Positions 7,364 through 13,450 of a DNA stretch of 13,450 bases are shown piece by piece. The stretch comes from Syntrophobacterales bacterium. GTDB taxonomy: Bacteria; Desulfobacterota; Syntrophia; Syntrophales; JAAYKM01. The notes beneath the pieces were generated by a model. That model was given only the letters and a program-made list of their open reading frames with translations. It was not told where the DNA came from and did not search any database. A program made the position numbers and the translations under genes. The number at the start of each line of letters is the position of its first letter. Within the stretch, counting starts at the first letter, position 1. Where the stretch lies: NCBI GenBank assembly GCA_031285215.1, contig JAITWQ010000103.1:1-13450 (forward strand), in the 5' to 3' direction.

Positions 7364-7903
7364 ATGCACATCGTTATCGACGGATATAATTTTATTCGGC
7401 AGTCAATTTCCCTCTGCTCTTTCGACAGGCGCAGCCTGGAAGAGGGGCGCAAGGCTCTGCTCCGTTTTCTGATACCTTATAAGAAATCCAGGCGTCACAA
7501 CATCACCGTTGTCTTTGATGCCTGGGATAGCGACAATCCTTTTGAAGAAAGGGATTTATGGCGCGGCATCGAAATTATCTACTCCCGGCGGGGCAGAGAG
7601 GCCGACGATGTCATTAAAGAACTGATTGATAACAAAACGGGAAAAGAAATACTGGTTGTCACCTCGGATCGTGACGTATCCCATTATGCCAACCGCCGTA
7701 ATGCGGCGGTCATGTCTTCGCAGGAATTTGAGCAAACCATTTTCAAAATCCTCTCCACCGGCCAGGAACAGGCCACCTCGCATGAAAAAGAGAATGATGA
7801 AGAAGACGAACATCAGTCTCTAAAAGGCGGCGCGAAGAAAGGTCCTTCCCGTAAACTCTCACGGAGAAAACGTCACTCCCATAACAGTATAAAAAAATTA
7901 TGA
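7364..7903 (+). CDS. YacP-like NYN-domain predicted RNase
   Basis: A 179-residue protein starting MHIVIDGYNFIRQ. NYN/YacP proteins have a PIN-like nuclease fold and are predicted or shown to cut RNA. Candidate metal-binding acidic residues fit the fold: Asp6 (IDGYN), Asp52 (VVFDAW), Asp81/Asp82 (READDVI) and Asp102/Asp104 (TSDRDV). The domain ends near residue 131. It is followed by an acidic stretch (141-149, rich in Glu/Asp) and then a strongly basic tail (158-179, many Lys/Arg), which could contact RNA or ribosomes. The start at 7364 is chosen because the fold begins at once with MHIVIDGYN. The frame is open further up, but those codons overlap the HD-GYP gene and add nothing recognisable. 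There is no clear ribosome binding site and the gap to the HD-GYP stop is 16 bp, so translational coupling is likely. It is the third gene of the operon. Confidence 0.88.
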   Translation: MHIVIDGYNFIRQSISLCSFDRRSLEEGRKALLRFLIPYKKSRRHNITVVFDAWDSDNPFEERDLWRGIEIIYSRRGREADDVIKELIDNKTGKEILVVTSDRDVSHYANRRNAAVMSSQEFEQTIFKILSTGQEQATSHEKENDEEDEHQSLKGGAKKGPSRKLSRRKRHSHNSIKKL

Positions 7904-7940
7904 CTTTCCCCTGACCCGTTCAGGCGCGCAACTATTCCCG

Positions 7941-7973
7941 CCGCACGGTCTGTATATCACCTTGTGCGGTTTC
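7941..7973 (+). terminator. Possible terminator after the NYN gene
   Basis: CCGCAC (7941-7946) pairs with GTGCGG (7964-7969), with a possible extra GG/CC pair past a two-base bulge, followed by TTTC. The position, about 40 bp after the stop codon, fits the end of the HEAT/HD-GYP/NYN operon, but the U-tract is short. Confidence 0.4.
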
Positions 7974-7983
7974 GATTCAGATT

Positions 7984-8026
7984 TACAATAAAATACCCCG
8001 CTGCTAATTCACAAACAGCGGGGTAT
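7984..8026 (-). terminator. Strong hairpin terminator after the quinone reductase gene
   Basis: A perfect 11-bp inverted repeat (ATACCCCGCTG at 7993-8003, CAGCGGGGTAT at 8016-8026) encloses a 12-nt loop. On the - strand it is followed by a T-rich run (TTTATTGT, 7992-7985), as expected for an intrinsic terminator of the gene ending at 8097. The + strand side lacks a T-tract, so it acts mainly in one direction. It lies about 70 bp past the stop codon. Confidence 0.7.
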
Positions 8027-8096
8027 CAACAATGGATTTCTTCTTTCACCAAGGTGCGGGGCATCTACACGCACTCGCAAATGCCAAGAGATGCCG

Positions 8097-8672
8097 TTAC
8101 AGACGCTCTATGGCACTCCGGAACTTGGAAATCATCACCGTCCGTTCCTCCGCAGATACATGGTCAACGGCGGTAAAATACTGATGACCGGCCACTTCCA
8201 TACCGCAGAATTGGAAAATACCCATATCAATCAAATTTTGTATGCTCTGAAAGACGCCGCACTGCTTGTTCGTCTCTTCATCTGCGCCTGTTGTATTGAT
8301 AATATACACCTTTTTCCCCGGCAGAAGGCCTTGGGGGCCTTTTTCATCCATCATGTAGGCAAACCCGAAGGAAAAGACCCGATCAATATACCCCTTCATA
8401 ATCGCCGGCATACCGGACCACCAGATGGGAAAAACGAAAAAAAGAGCATCGGCCCAGCGAATAAGTTCCTGTTCCGTCTGAATATCCGGCGGAGGAGCGC
8501 CCTGCTCCAAACCTGCCATATCTTCTCCGGTCAGAACCGGATTAAACGAAAGGGCATACAAATCACGAACCTTAACGTCATGGGATTTGCTCAGTGTTTC
8601 CGTCAGAACGTCCAAAAGGGCATGGTTAAAACTTCCGGGATTAAAGTGACTGTAAATGACAAGACAATTCAT
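8097..8672 (-). CDS. Flavodoxin-fold NAD(P)H:quinone oxidoreductase family protein
   Basis: A 191-residue cytoplasmic flavoprotein of the NQO1/MdaB/KefF-type family, which reduces quinones or similar acceptors using NAD(P)H. Visible signs: the first strand and flavin phosphate loop (CLVIYSHFNPGSFNHAL, 3-19) and the family hallmark PIWWSGMPAIMKGYIDRVFS (82-101), followed by FGFAY. GLLPGKKVYIINTTGA (115-130) is a typical later strand. The frame extends upstream to 8741, but I choose the ATG at 8672 because AAAGGAG lies 8 nt before it and the fold begins at this methionine. The true substrate is not readable from sequence; modulator of drug activity, azoreductase-like or KefF-like roles are alternatives. 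It lies 92 bp downstream of the small adhesin-E-like gene and is followed by a strong terminator, so it may be the last gene of a - strand unit. Confidence 0.88.
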   Translation of the reverse strand: MNCLVIYSHFNPGSFNHALLDVLTETLSKSHDVKVRDLYALSFNPVLTGEDMAGLEQGAPPPDIQTEQELIRWADALFFVFPIWWSGMPAIMKGYIDRVFSFGFAYMMDEKGPQGLLPGKKVYIINTTGADEETNKQCGVFQSIQNLIDMGIFQFCGMEVAGHQYFTAVDHVSAEERTVMISKFRSAIERL

Positions 8673-8764
8673 GCGATTTCTCCTTTCTTCACTTTCCGTC
8701 CAAAAATAGTCATTGCCGCCTTGCTTCTTCCCCAAAACCATCAGGAAATATTTTTACAGCGGCG

Positions 8765-9163
8765 TTAATTCAGCTTTTGTGCGGTGCTGCCACCGCCCAC
8801 CTTATCAAAAATATCCTCCAGAAGGCTTCCTCTTTCAATAGGATAGAAATTATTCGACATATGATAAAGAATGTGGCCTTCTTTATCGTAGCCGGCAAAT
8901 TCCGGATGGGTAAACATGCGCTGTTTGCGCTCCATAACAAAAATATTAATCTCATAATCAAGGGCATCGGCTAGGCGCGCCATCTCCAGGGGAGAAATAT
9001 CCATGTAAGTCAACCGTTCTTTCTTTCCCATATCGGTAAAGACGGTTTTTATGGAAACGCTCACTCGGTTTTCATCAATGGCCACAAAATTCTGATCATA
9101 AAAATACGTGCCAAAGGCGTCCGTCCTCGCCTCTGCCCATTTATATTCCCCCAAACCCTTCAT
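8765..9163 (-). CDS. Small hypothetical protein, weakly adhesin-E-like
   Basis: A 132-residue protein of unknown function. The order of elements (YKWAEA, then TYFYD, a strand with VSVSIKTVF, ERKQRMF, and a final LLEDIFDKV) resembles surface-adhesin E-type domains and the C-terminal domain of the first gene in the window. Unlike that gene it has no cysteines and no signal peptide, so it is probably cytoplasmic, or the resemblance is only partial. The start is firm: an in-frame stop lies directly upstream of ATG 9163, and AAAGGAG sits 7 nt before it. Another ATG at 9167, in a different frame, opens only a few codons. A promoter-like pair is found just upstream, so it may be transcribed separately from the methyltransferase gene. 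Confidence 0.8.
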   Translation of the reverse strand: MKGLGEYKWAEARTDAFGTYFYDQNFVAIDENRVSVSIKTVFTDMGKKERLTYMDISPLEMARLADALDYEINIFVMERKQRMFTHPEFAGYDKEGHILYHMSNNFYPIERGSLLEDIFDKVGGGSTAQKLN

Positions 9164-9211
9164 TCATTTTCTCCTTTCGATACCGGTACTGTTTGTCCAT
9201 CGCTCTCCGCA

Positions 9212-9240
9212 ATTATCATCCATAACAATCCGCCCAACAA
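9212..9240 (-). promoter_or_regulatory. Candidate promoter for the small adhesin-E-like gene
   Basis: On the - strand TTGTTG (9240-9235) and GATAAT (9217-9212) are spaced by 17 bp, a good sigma-70 arrangement about 50 bp before the ATG at 9163. A second, upstream candidate begins with a perfect TTGACA (9281-9276), but its -10 (ATAAAG or TAAAGG at 17-18 bp) is poorer. Confidence 0.5.
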
Positions 9241-9284
9241 GATTCCCGATACCTTTATTTCACCTCCCGGATGATTGTCAAGGT

Positions 9285-10472
9285 TTATGGCGTTTTGCGC
9301 GTCAGGAGGGCAATTACCTCAATATGAGCCGTATGGGGAAACATATCCATGGGCTGCAAAAATTCCAGCTGAAACATTCTGTCACACAACAGGCGAATAT
9401 CCCGCGCCTGCGTTGCGGGGTTACAGGAGATATAAACAATTCTTTCGGGGGCAAGACGGACGACCTGATCAATGAGACTGCTTTTACAGCCCGTGCGGGG
9501 AGGATCTATGACCAAAACATCGGGGTGAACATCGTCATTGACCATCTTCCCTAACCCTGCCGTCATATCTTCCTGCCTCAATACGACATTATCGCAGCGA
9601 TGACGTCTCATATTTTCCCGGGCCGCGCGCATGGCCTGCTTATCTCCTTCAATTCCATATACGGTACGGGAGTGGGGCGACAAAAAGAGGGCAAAAAGAC
9701 CGGAGCCGCAAAAGCCATCCACAACAATTTCATCCCCTTGCAGATCAGCAATTTTTTTAACCATGGCAACCATCTCAGGCAGCAGGAATTGATTCCCCTG
9801 AAAAAAACCATTTCGCGGCGTCATTAAACTTTTTTGGCAAACCACTTGCGAAACAAACATGTCATCATCGTATTCTGAGGCCTCGCCGCCTTCTTCCGCC
9901 CAGAAAACAACGCGATTAAGAGGGGGCGCTTTTTGCTTCCGGCAAAGTTCTTCCTGCCAGCGCTGATAGCGGCGATTGATCTTTTCATCAACAATCTCGC
10001 ACCTTTTTATCGCTGTTATTTCGTTGCTGCCGCGAGACATAAACCCCGTTAAAAATGATCCGTCTTTCCGCATCACATGAAAATCTGCTTTCAAGCGATA
10101 ATGACAGGACTGGGGCGATTTTATGATGGGCAGCACGCAAGGATGGGAAAACTTGCCCACTCTCTGCAATGTTTCCCGCACCTGCTTTTCTTTCAGAACA
10201 AGCTGGTACTCATAGACAATATGCTGATAGCAACAGCCGCCGCACGAACCATAAACATCGCAGGAGGGTATGGCGCGGTGGGGAGACGGTTTAAGAATAG
10301 TCCTTATGATGCCCCTGGCATAGCGCGGGCGCGTATCCGTTATTTCGCAGCGGATAACATCCCCATCCACGGTATGGGGCACGAAAACAACTTTGTTATC
10401 CACGCGGCCGATTCCTTCGCCGCCAAAAGCAACGCCGGTTATTTCCATTTCTGTAATGCCGCCCAATTTCAT
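9285..10472 (-). CDS. rlmD: RlmD/RumA-type 23S rRNA (uracil-C5)-methyltransferase
   Basis: SAM-dependent RNA uracil-5 methyltransferase, 395 residues, cytoplasmic. Residues 5-60 are a TRAM RNA-binding domain (GVAFGGEGIGRVD). An iron-sulfur cluster site is formed by C71, C77, C80 and C158 (CX5CX2C plus a later Cys), as in E. coli RlmD. The methyltransferase part has FFQGNQ (223-228), the SAM loop DGFCGSGLF (252-260), DPPRTGC (323-329), the catalytic nucleophile Cys350 in YISCNPATQARD, and the general base Glu384 in HIEV. All expected catalytic and cluster residues are present. The family also includes RlmC, RlmCD and TrmA; the cluster rules against TrmA, but the exact rRNA site is inferred. 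The start is less certain: ATG 10472 has only a purine run (AAAGAGAAAGAG) before it, while Met9 has GGGCGG ahead of it. It is divergent from the TraB-family gene. Confidence 0.9.
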   Translation of the reverse strand: MKLGGITEMEITGVAFGGEGIGRVDNKVVFVPHTVDGDVIRCEITDTRPRYARGIIRTILKPSPHRAIPSCDVYGSCGGCCYQHIVYEYQLVLKEKQVRETLQRVGKFSHPCVLPIIKSPQSCHYRLKADFHVMRKDGSFLTGFMSRGSNEITAIKRCEIVDEKINRRYQRWQEELCRKQKAPPLNRVVFWAEEGGEASEYDDDMFVSQVVCQKSLMTPRNGFFQGNQFLLPEMVAMVKKIADLQGDEIVVDGFCGSGLFALFLSPHSRTVYGIEGDKQAMRAARENMRRHRCDNVVLRQEDMTAGLGKMVNDDVHPDVLVIDPPRTGCKSSLIDQVVRLAPERIVYISCNPATQARDIRLLCDRMFQLEFLQPMDMFPHTAHIEVIALLTRKTP

Positions 10473-10515
10473 CTCTTTCTCTTTCTAAGCGCTTTATTTT
10501 TCCGCCCATGGGTAA

Positions 10516-10537
10516 AAAGGAAAATCCATTTCCCTTT
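10516..10537. repeat. Imperfect palindrome in the rlmD/traB divergent region
   Basis: AAAGGAAAA at 10516-10524 faces TTTCCCTTT at 10529-10537, pairing at most positions. It lies 44 bp upstream of the rlmD start and could be an operator, but nothing else supports this. The remaining 10473-10619 region shows no gene. A smaller near-palindrome ACCCTGTACGGGT (10563-10575) and a TAATAT lie nearer the TraB-family gene. Confidence 0.25.
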
Positions 10538-10619
10538 ACAAACCAAGGGAATCCTGATAACCACCCTGTACGGGTAATATGATATGATTTCCTGACAAAT
10601 CAATCAAGGCAGACATTAT

Positions 10620-11777
10620 ATGTCCCATAAAAATATCACCAGACTGTCTTTTCACGGCAAAGAAATTGTAATCATCGGCACGGCGCACGTTTCCAGAGAA
10701 AGCGCGGATTTGGTCGAACAAACTATTCTGGAAGAAAAACCGGATACGATCTGCGTGGAATTGTGCCAAAGCCGCTTTGACGCCATACGCCAGCATGATT
10801 CCTGGCGGGAAATGGACATTGTCAAGGTCATCCGGGAGAAACGAGCATCTCTGCTTTTGGCGCAGCTTTTGATGGCGTCATTCCAGAAGAGAATGGCCGA
10901 AAAATTCCATATCCAGCCGGGAGAAGAAATGAGGCGGGCCGTCTCTCTGTCTGACCAACTGCAAGCGAATCTGGTACTGGCGGACCGTCCTATCCGCATC
11001 ACTCTTTTGCGCGTCTGGCGGATGATGCCGTTCCGGAACAAGATCAGCGTATTGCCGGAGATGTTCATGTCACTTTTTGCCACCGATGACATCACCGAAG
11101 AAGACATCGAAAAATTAAAAGAGCAGGATTCTCTGGAATTAACGCTAAAATCTTTCGCCGAAAAAATGCCCGTTCTCAAAACTACTCTCATTGATGAACG
11201 AGATCAATATCTGGCCCACATGATCAGTAATGCCCAGGGAACAAAAATTGTCGCCGTCGTGGGAGCGGGACATGTTCCCGGTATTTTGAAAAACATGGAC
11301 AGTACAATTGATGTGGACGCCCTGTGTACGCTTCCGCAAAAAGGTTTTTGGGCAAGGTCTTTTGGCTGGATTTTTTCTCTCGCTGTCATTTCCCTTTTTG
11401 CCGCAGGATTTTTCTTTTCCGGCAGCCAAGCCAGCATCAACATGATCCTCTCCTGGTCACTCATTACGGCAGGATGCGCGGCGGCAGGCGCAACTCTTCT
11501 CTTTTCGCACCCCCTGACGATCATTGCCTCGGCCCTCTCCGCTCCTGTCGCAACGCTTCATCCTCTAATCGCAACGGGATGGGTCGCGGGACTGGTGGAA
11601 GCGACGATACGCAAACCGCAAGTCAAGGACGTTTTAAACCTGGCCAACGACATCACAAGTTTTCAAGGGTTTTTCCGTAACAAGATTACGCGCATCCTGA
11701 TTATTATTGCCTTCGTTAACATAACCACGTCATTGGGAACCTTCATCGCCATCCCCATCATGATGAAATACTTTTGA
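10620..11777 (+). CDS. TraB/PrgY-family membrane protein
   Basis: A 385-residue protein of the TraB family, named for the Enterococcus pheromone-shutdown protein PrgY/TraB and also found in archaea and many bacteria without such plasmids, where its job is unknown. The N-terminal soluble domain (1-240) has the family motifs GTAHVSRES (20-28), CVELCQSR (45-52), ERDQYLAHMI (193-202) and VVGAGHVPGI (213-222); conserved His and Glu residues there suggest metal-dependent or protease-like chemistry. The C-terminal part is hydrophobic, with likely membrane spans near 248-268, 274-296, 299-327 and 358-381, and the family signature SHPLTIIASALSAPVATLHP (296-315). The ATG is preceded by AAGG (10606-10609) at a 10-nt spacing. 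No strong promoter is visible. It stands alone between the divergent rlmD-type gene and the adenylate cyclase gene. Confidence 0.92.
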   Translation: MSHKNITRLSFHGKEIVIIGTAHVSRESADLVEQTILEEKPDTICVELCQSRFDAIRQHDSWREMDIVKVIREKRASLLLAQLLMASFQKRMAEKFHIQPGEEMRRAVSLSDQLQANLVLADRPIRITLLRVWRMMPFRNKISVLPEMFMSLFATDDITEEDIEKLKEQDSLELTLKSFAEKMPVLKTTLIDERDQYLAHMISNAQGTKIVAVVGAGHVPGILKNMDSTIDVDALCTLPQKGFWARSFGWIFSLAVISLFAAGFFFSGSQASINMILSWSLITAGCAAAGATLLFSHPLTIIASALSAPVATLHPLIATGWVAGLVEATIRKPQVKDVLNLANDITSFQGFFRNKITRILIIIAFVNITTSLGTFIAIPIMMKYF

Positions 11778-11825
11778 CGCAAAATTTCCCATTTAAAGAC
11801 ATTATAATCTTTACCTGTCATGGTT

Positions 11826-11842
11826 GTTTTGTCACAACTTTT
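11826..11842 (+). terminator. Weak hairpin after the TraB-family gene
   Basis: A stem of five base pairs, GTTGT with ACAAC, around a 6-nt loop is followed by TTTT. It is A/T-rich and short, so it is at most a weak terminator. No better one is seen between 11778 and 11896. Confidence 0.2.
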
Positions 11843-11896
11843 GCGTGGCGATACGGGCTTTGAGCGACAAGTCTTGCAAAAAAAGAAACTGCTCCG

Positions 11897-11923
11897 TTGA
11901 CTTTTTGCCAATGCCGATATAGA
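11897..11923 (+). promoter_or_regulatory. Candidate promoter for the adenylate cyclase gene
   Basis: TTGACT (11897-11902) and TATAGA (11918-11923) match the sigma-70 -35 and -10 elements at 5 and 4 positions respectively, but the spacer is only 15 bp, shorter than the ideal 17. It lies about 37 bp before the ATG. No CRP-type TGTGA-N6-TCACA site is visible in the gap. Confidence 0.35.
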
Positions 11924-11960
11924 GTTTTCCCGTTGGGCAGATTATTTTAAGGATCCATAC

Positions 11961-13450
11961 ATGGCCCTTTTAAAAACGTTAATTCGCAACAAAAAGATTT
12001 TTTCTGCTTACAATCAATTCCGCAAAGATCTTTTCCGGCACTTCTCGCCGCAGGAAAGTGACGTTATCTTATCCCTGCTGCCATGGCTGATCTGCGTCAA
12101 CCATCCAGATTTTCCCGGTTATCTCCCCGATTTGAAGCATCCATTCCGGATTTTCGGCATTGATCATGATGCAGAGATTAAAAACAGGGAGGCGTCCTTC
12201 AAAAAGCAATTCAATTGCTTAGATTCCGGCCCTATCCTGAAGCCCGCCGCTAATTATTGTAAAATAGAGGGAATCTATACCATTGGCAGCACCGGCACAA
12301 TCAGCCAGACATCTTATTCCGATTGTGATTTGTGGGTTTGCATTGATCACAATAATTATACCGCCAGGCAAGCCGCGAAACTGCACGAAAAGATCTCCCT
12401 CCTCCAAGCCTGGCTTGATGCCACCCTTAAAATGGCCGTACATTTCTTCATCAGCGACATCAACGATATTCAAAAGGGGCATTTTGGCTGTGTAGAGGGA
12501 GAAAGCTGCGGCTCCACCCAAAGCAATGTCCTTAAAGAAGAATTTTATCGCACCACTATCGTTGTCAGCGGCAAAACGCCCTTCTGGTGTGTCTGTTATA
12601 ATTCAGAAGAACCACAAACGTACAAAGAATCCCTGGCGGAATACAACCGCGCTGATTTTCCCCATGATGATTGCGTTGATTTGGGCAGTCTCGAAACAAT
12701 CGAGCAGGATGAATATTTTGGCGCCGCTCTCTGGCAATTTAATAAAGCCCTTACCCGTCCTTTGAAATCCATCATTAAGATGATTCTCCTTGCCGTTCAG
12801 CTTCAGTCGCCGCGGGAGAAACTGTTCTGCCATCGTTTCCGCGATCTGATCATGTCAAAAGGGCGGCGCAGGCAAACCTTTATTGATCCCAGCATGTTTA
12901 CCTTAGACGCTATTCTGGGTTATTTTGAAAAGCAGGAATATGTCCATCTTGATTTTCTGAAACAATGTTTTTATCTGCGGTACGAAATCAACATCCTGAC
13001 AGACAAAATAACGCTGAAAAAAGAAATGTCTTCTCCCCTGTTCAACAAATACAAACTGGATACAGAATGTCTCCGCGATCTGAACCAATTTGATTCATGG
13101 CCATTCCACAAACAGCAGGAGTTTTGCACAAAAGTCCTGGATCTTCTGCTGGAGATTTACAAGGATATCGCCTCCATCGCTCCCCACGTATCCGGCCGGG
13201 TAACTCCCCAGGATATGACCATTATTGGCAGGAAACTCTCCTCCTGCCTTGCCCGCAAAGAAAATAAGGTGCCCATCGTCTTAAAGCCATTTGCAAACTT
13301 CAATGTTCCTGACCTGCTTTTTCGCTTCGAGGGAAAGAAATGGTGTGTTGCCCCGTCTCGTAATCAAGACGCCATTGTTGTTCGCAATCATGATATTGTT
13401 TTCTGCGCCGCCTATCTGGTATGGAACGATCTTTTCTCGGCAGAAAATAT
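11961..13450 (+). CDS. cyaA: Class I adenylate cyclase, N-terminal part (3' end outside window)
   Basis: Makes cyclic AMP from ATP; cytoplasmic. The frame stays open for 496 codons to the window edge, so the gene is cut at its 3' end; enterobacterial CyaA is about 850 residues. The catalytic domain has the class I nucleotidyltransferase-like signature GSTGTISQTSYSDCDLWVC (109-127), with Asp121 and Asp123 as the likely metal ligands. The second signature is ESCGSTQSNVLKEEFYRT (181-198), followed by VVSGKTPFW. LTRPLKSIIKMILL (264-277) also matches the family. The ATG follows TAAGGA at a 7-nt spacing. Class I cyclases are best known from gammaproteobacteria, where the C-terminal half is regulatory and responds to EIIA-Glc; whether that half is present cannot be seen. 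The gene is co-directional with the TraB-family gene but 183 bp away. Confidence 0.92.
   Translation, partial: MALLKTLIRNKKIFSAYNQFRKDLFRHFSPQESDVILSLLPWLICVNHPDFPGYLPDLKHPFRIFGIDHDAEIKNREASFKKQFNCLDSGPILKPAANYCKIEGIYTIGSTGTISQTSYSDCDLWVCIDHNNYTARQAAKLHEKISLLQAWLDATLKMAVHFFISDINDIQKGHFGCVEGESCGSTQSNVLKEEFYRTTIVVSGKTPFWCVCYNSEEPQTYKESLAEYNRADFPHDDCVDLGSLETIEQDEYFGAALWQFNKALTRPLKSIIKMILLAVQLQSPREKLFCHRFRDLIMSKGRRRQTFIDPSMFTLDAILGYFEKQEYVHLDFLKQCFYLRYEINILTDKITLKKEMSSPLFNKYKLDTECLRDLNQFDSWPFHKQQEFCTKVLDLLLEIYKDIASIAPHVSGRVTPQDMTIIGRKLSSCLARKENKVPIVLKPFANFNVPDLLFRFEGKKWCVAPSRNQDAIVVRNHDIVFCAAYLVWNDLFSAEN

Noticed and set aside
8091..8768. Long + strand open frame over the quinone reductase gene
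   Set aside because: Antisense shadow of a well-supported flavodoxin-fold gene; the product has no recognisable features.
10077..10577. + strand open frame over the start of the methyltransferase gene
   Set aside because: Covers the TRAM and iron-sulfur region of the methyltransferase in antisense; no domain and no ribosome binding site.
11774..11808. TTGACG and TATAAT as a promoter after the TraB-family gene
   Set aside because: The two elements are 23 bp apart, too far for a sigma-70 promoter. TATAAT alone could act with an unseen -35, but this cannot be supported.
11777..11846. ACGCAAAA and TTTTGCGT inverted repeat
   Set aside because: The 8-base arms are about 54 bp apart; a match of this size over such a range can arise by chance and makes no sensible hairpin.

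Overview
The window looks like a chromosomal stretch of a Gram-negative bacterium, most likely a deltaproteobacterium in the broad sense (Desulfobacterota, Syntrophales-like). That placement is an inference from gene types and style: a HEAT-repeat/HD-GYP pair, a class I adenylate cyclase, a four-cysteine LID adenylate kinase and base composition near half GC. No phylogenetic marker was searched. There is no sign of phage, transposon, CRISPR, tRNA or rRNA, and nothing recognisable as a defence system.

Layout, left to right. (1) The 3' end of a TPR/Sel1-type protein with a C-terminal domain resembling surface-adhesin E (<1-825, +). It converges on (2) a UvrD/PcrA/Rep-type superfamily 1 helicase (980-2950, -). 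(3) Adenylate kinase (3033-3680, -) lies just upstream of the helicase, with a clear intrinsic terminator between the two. (4) A divergent intergenic region of about 270 bp carries repeated ATATAAG elements. (5) A probable operon of three + strand genes follows: a HEAT-like repeat protein (3951-5909), an HD-GYP protein (5902-7347) and a YacP-like NYN nuclease (7364-7903). (6) A convergent intergenic region holds two hairpins. (7) Three - strand genes come next: an RlmD/RumA-type RNA uracil methyltransferase (9285-10472), a small adhesin-E-like protein (8765-9163) and a flavodoxin-fold quinone reductase (8097-8672). (8) A TraB/PrgY-family membrane protein (10620-11777, +) follows. (9) The window ends in the N-terminal 496 codons of a class I adenylate cyclase (11961->13450, +).

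Most of the content is housekeeping or regulatory. The part that looks least described is the operon at 3951-7903. Its HEAT-repeat and HD-GYP proteins appear to share a homologous N-terminal domain of about 95 residues. The HD-GYP protein has an altered HHExxDGxGYP motif, and the third gene is a predicted PIN-like RNase with a split acidic/basic tail. This suggests a signalling module joining cyclic-dinucleotide chemistry to RNA turnover, which is a hypothesis only. A cAMP-producing enzyme is encoded about 4 kb further on, but nothing in the sequence ties the two together.
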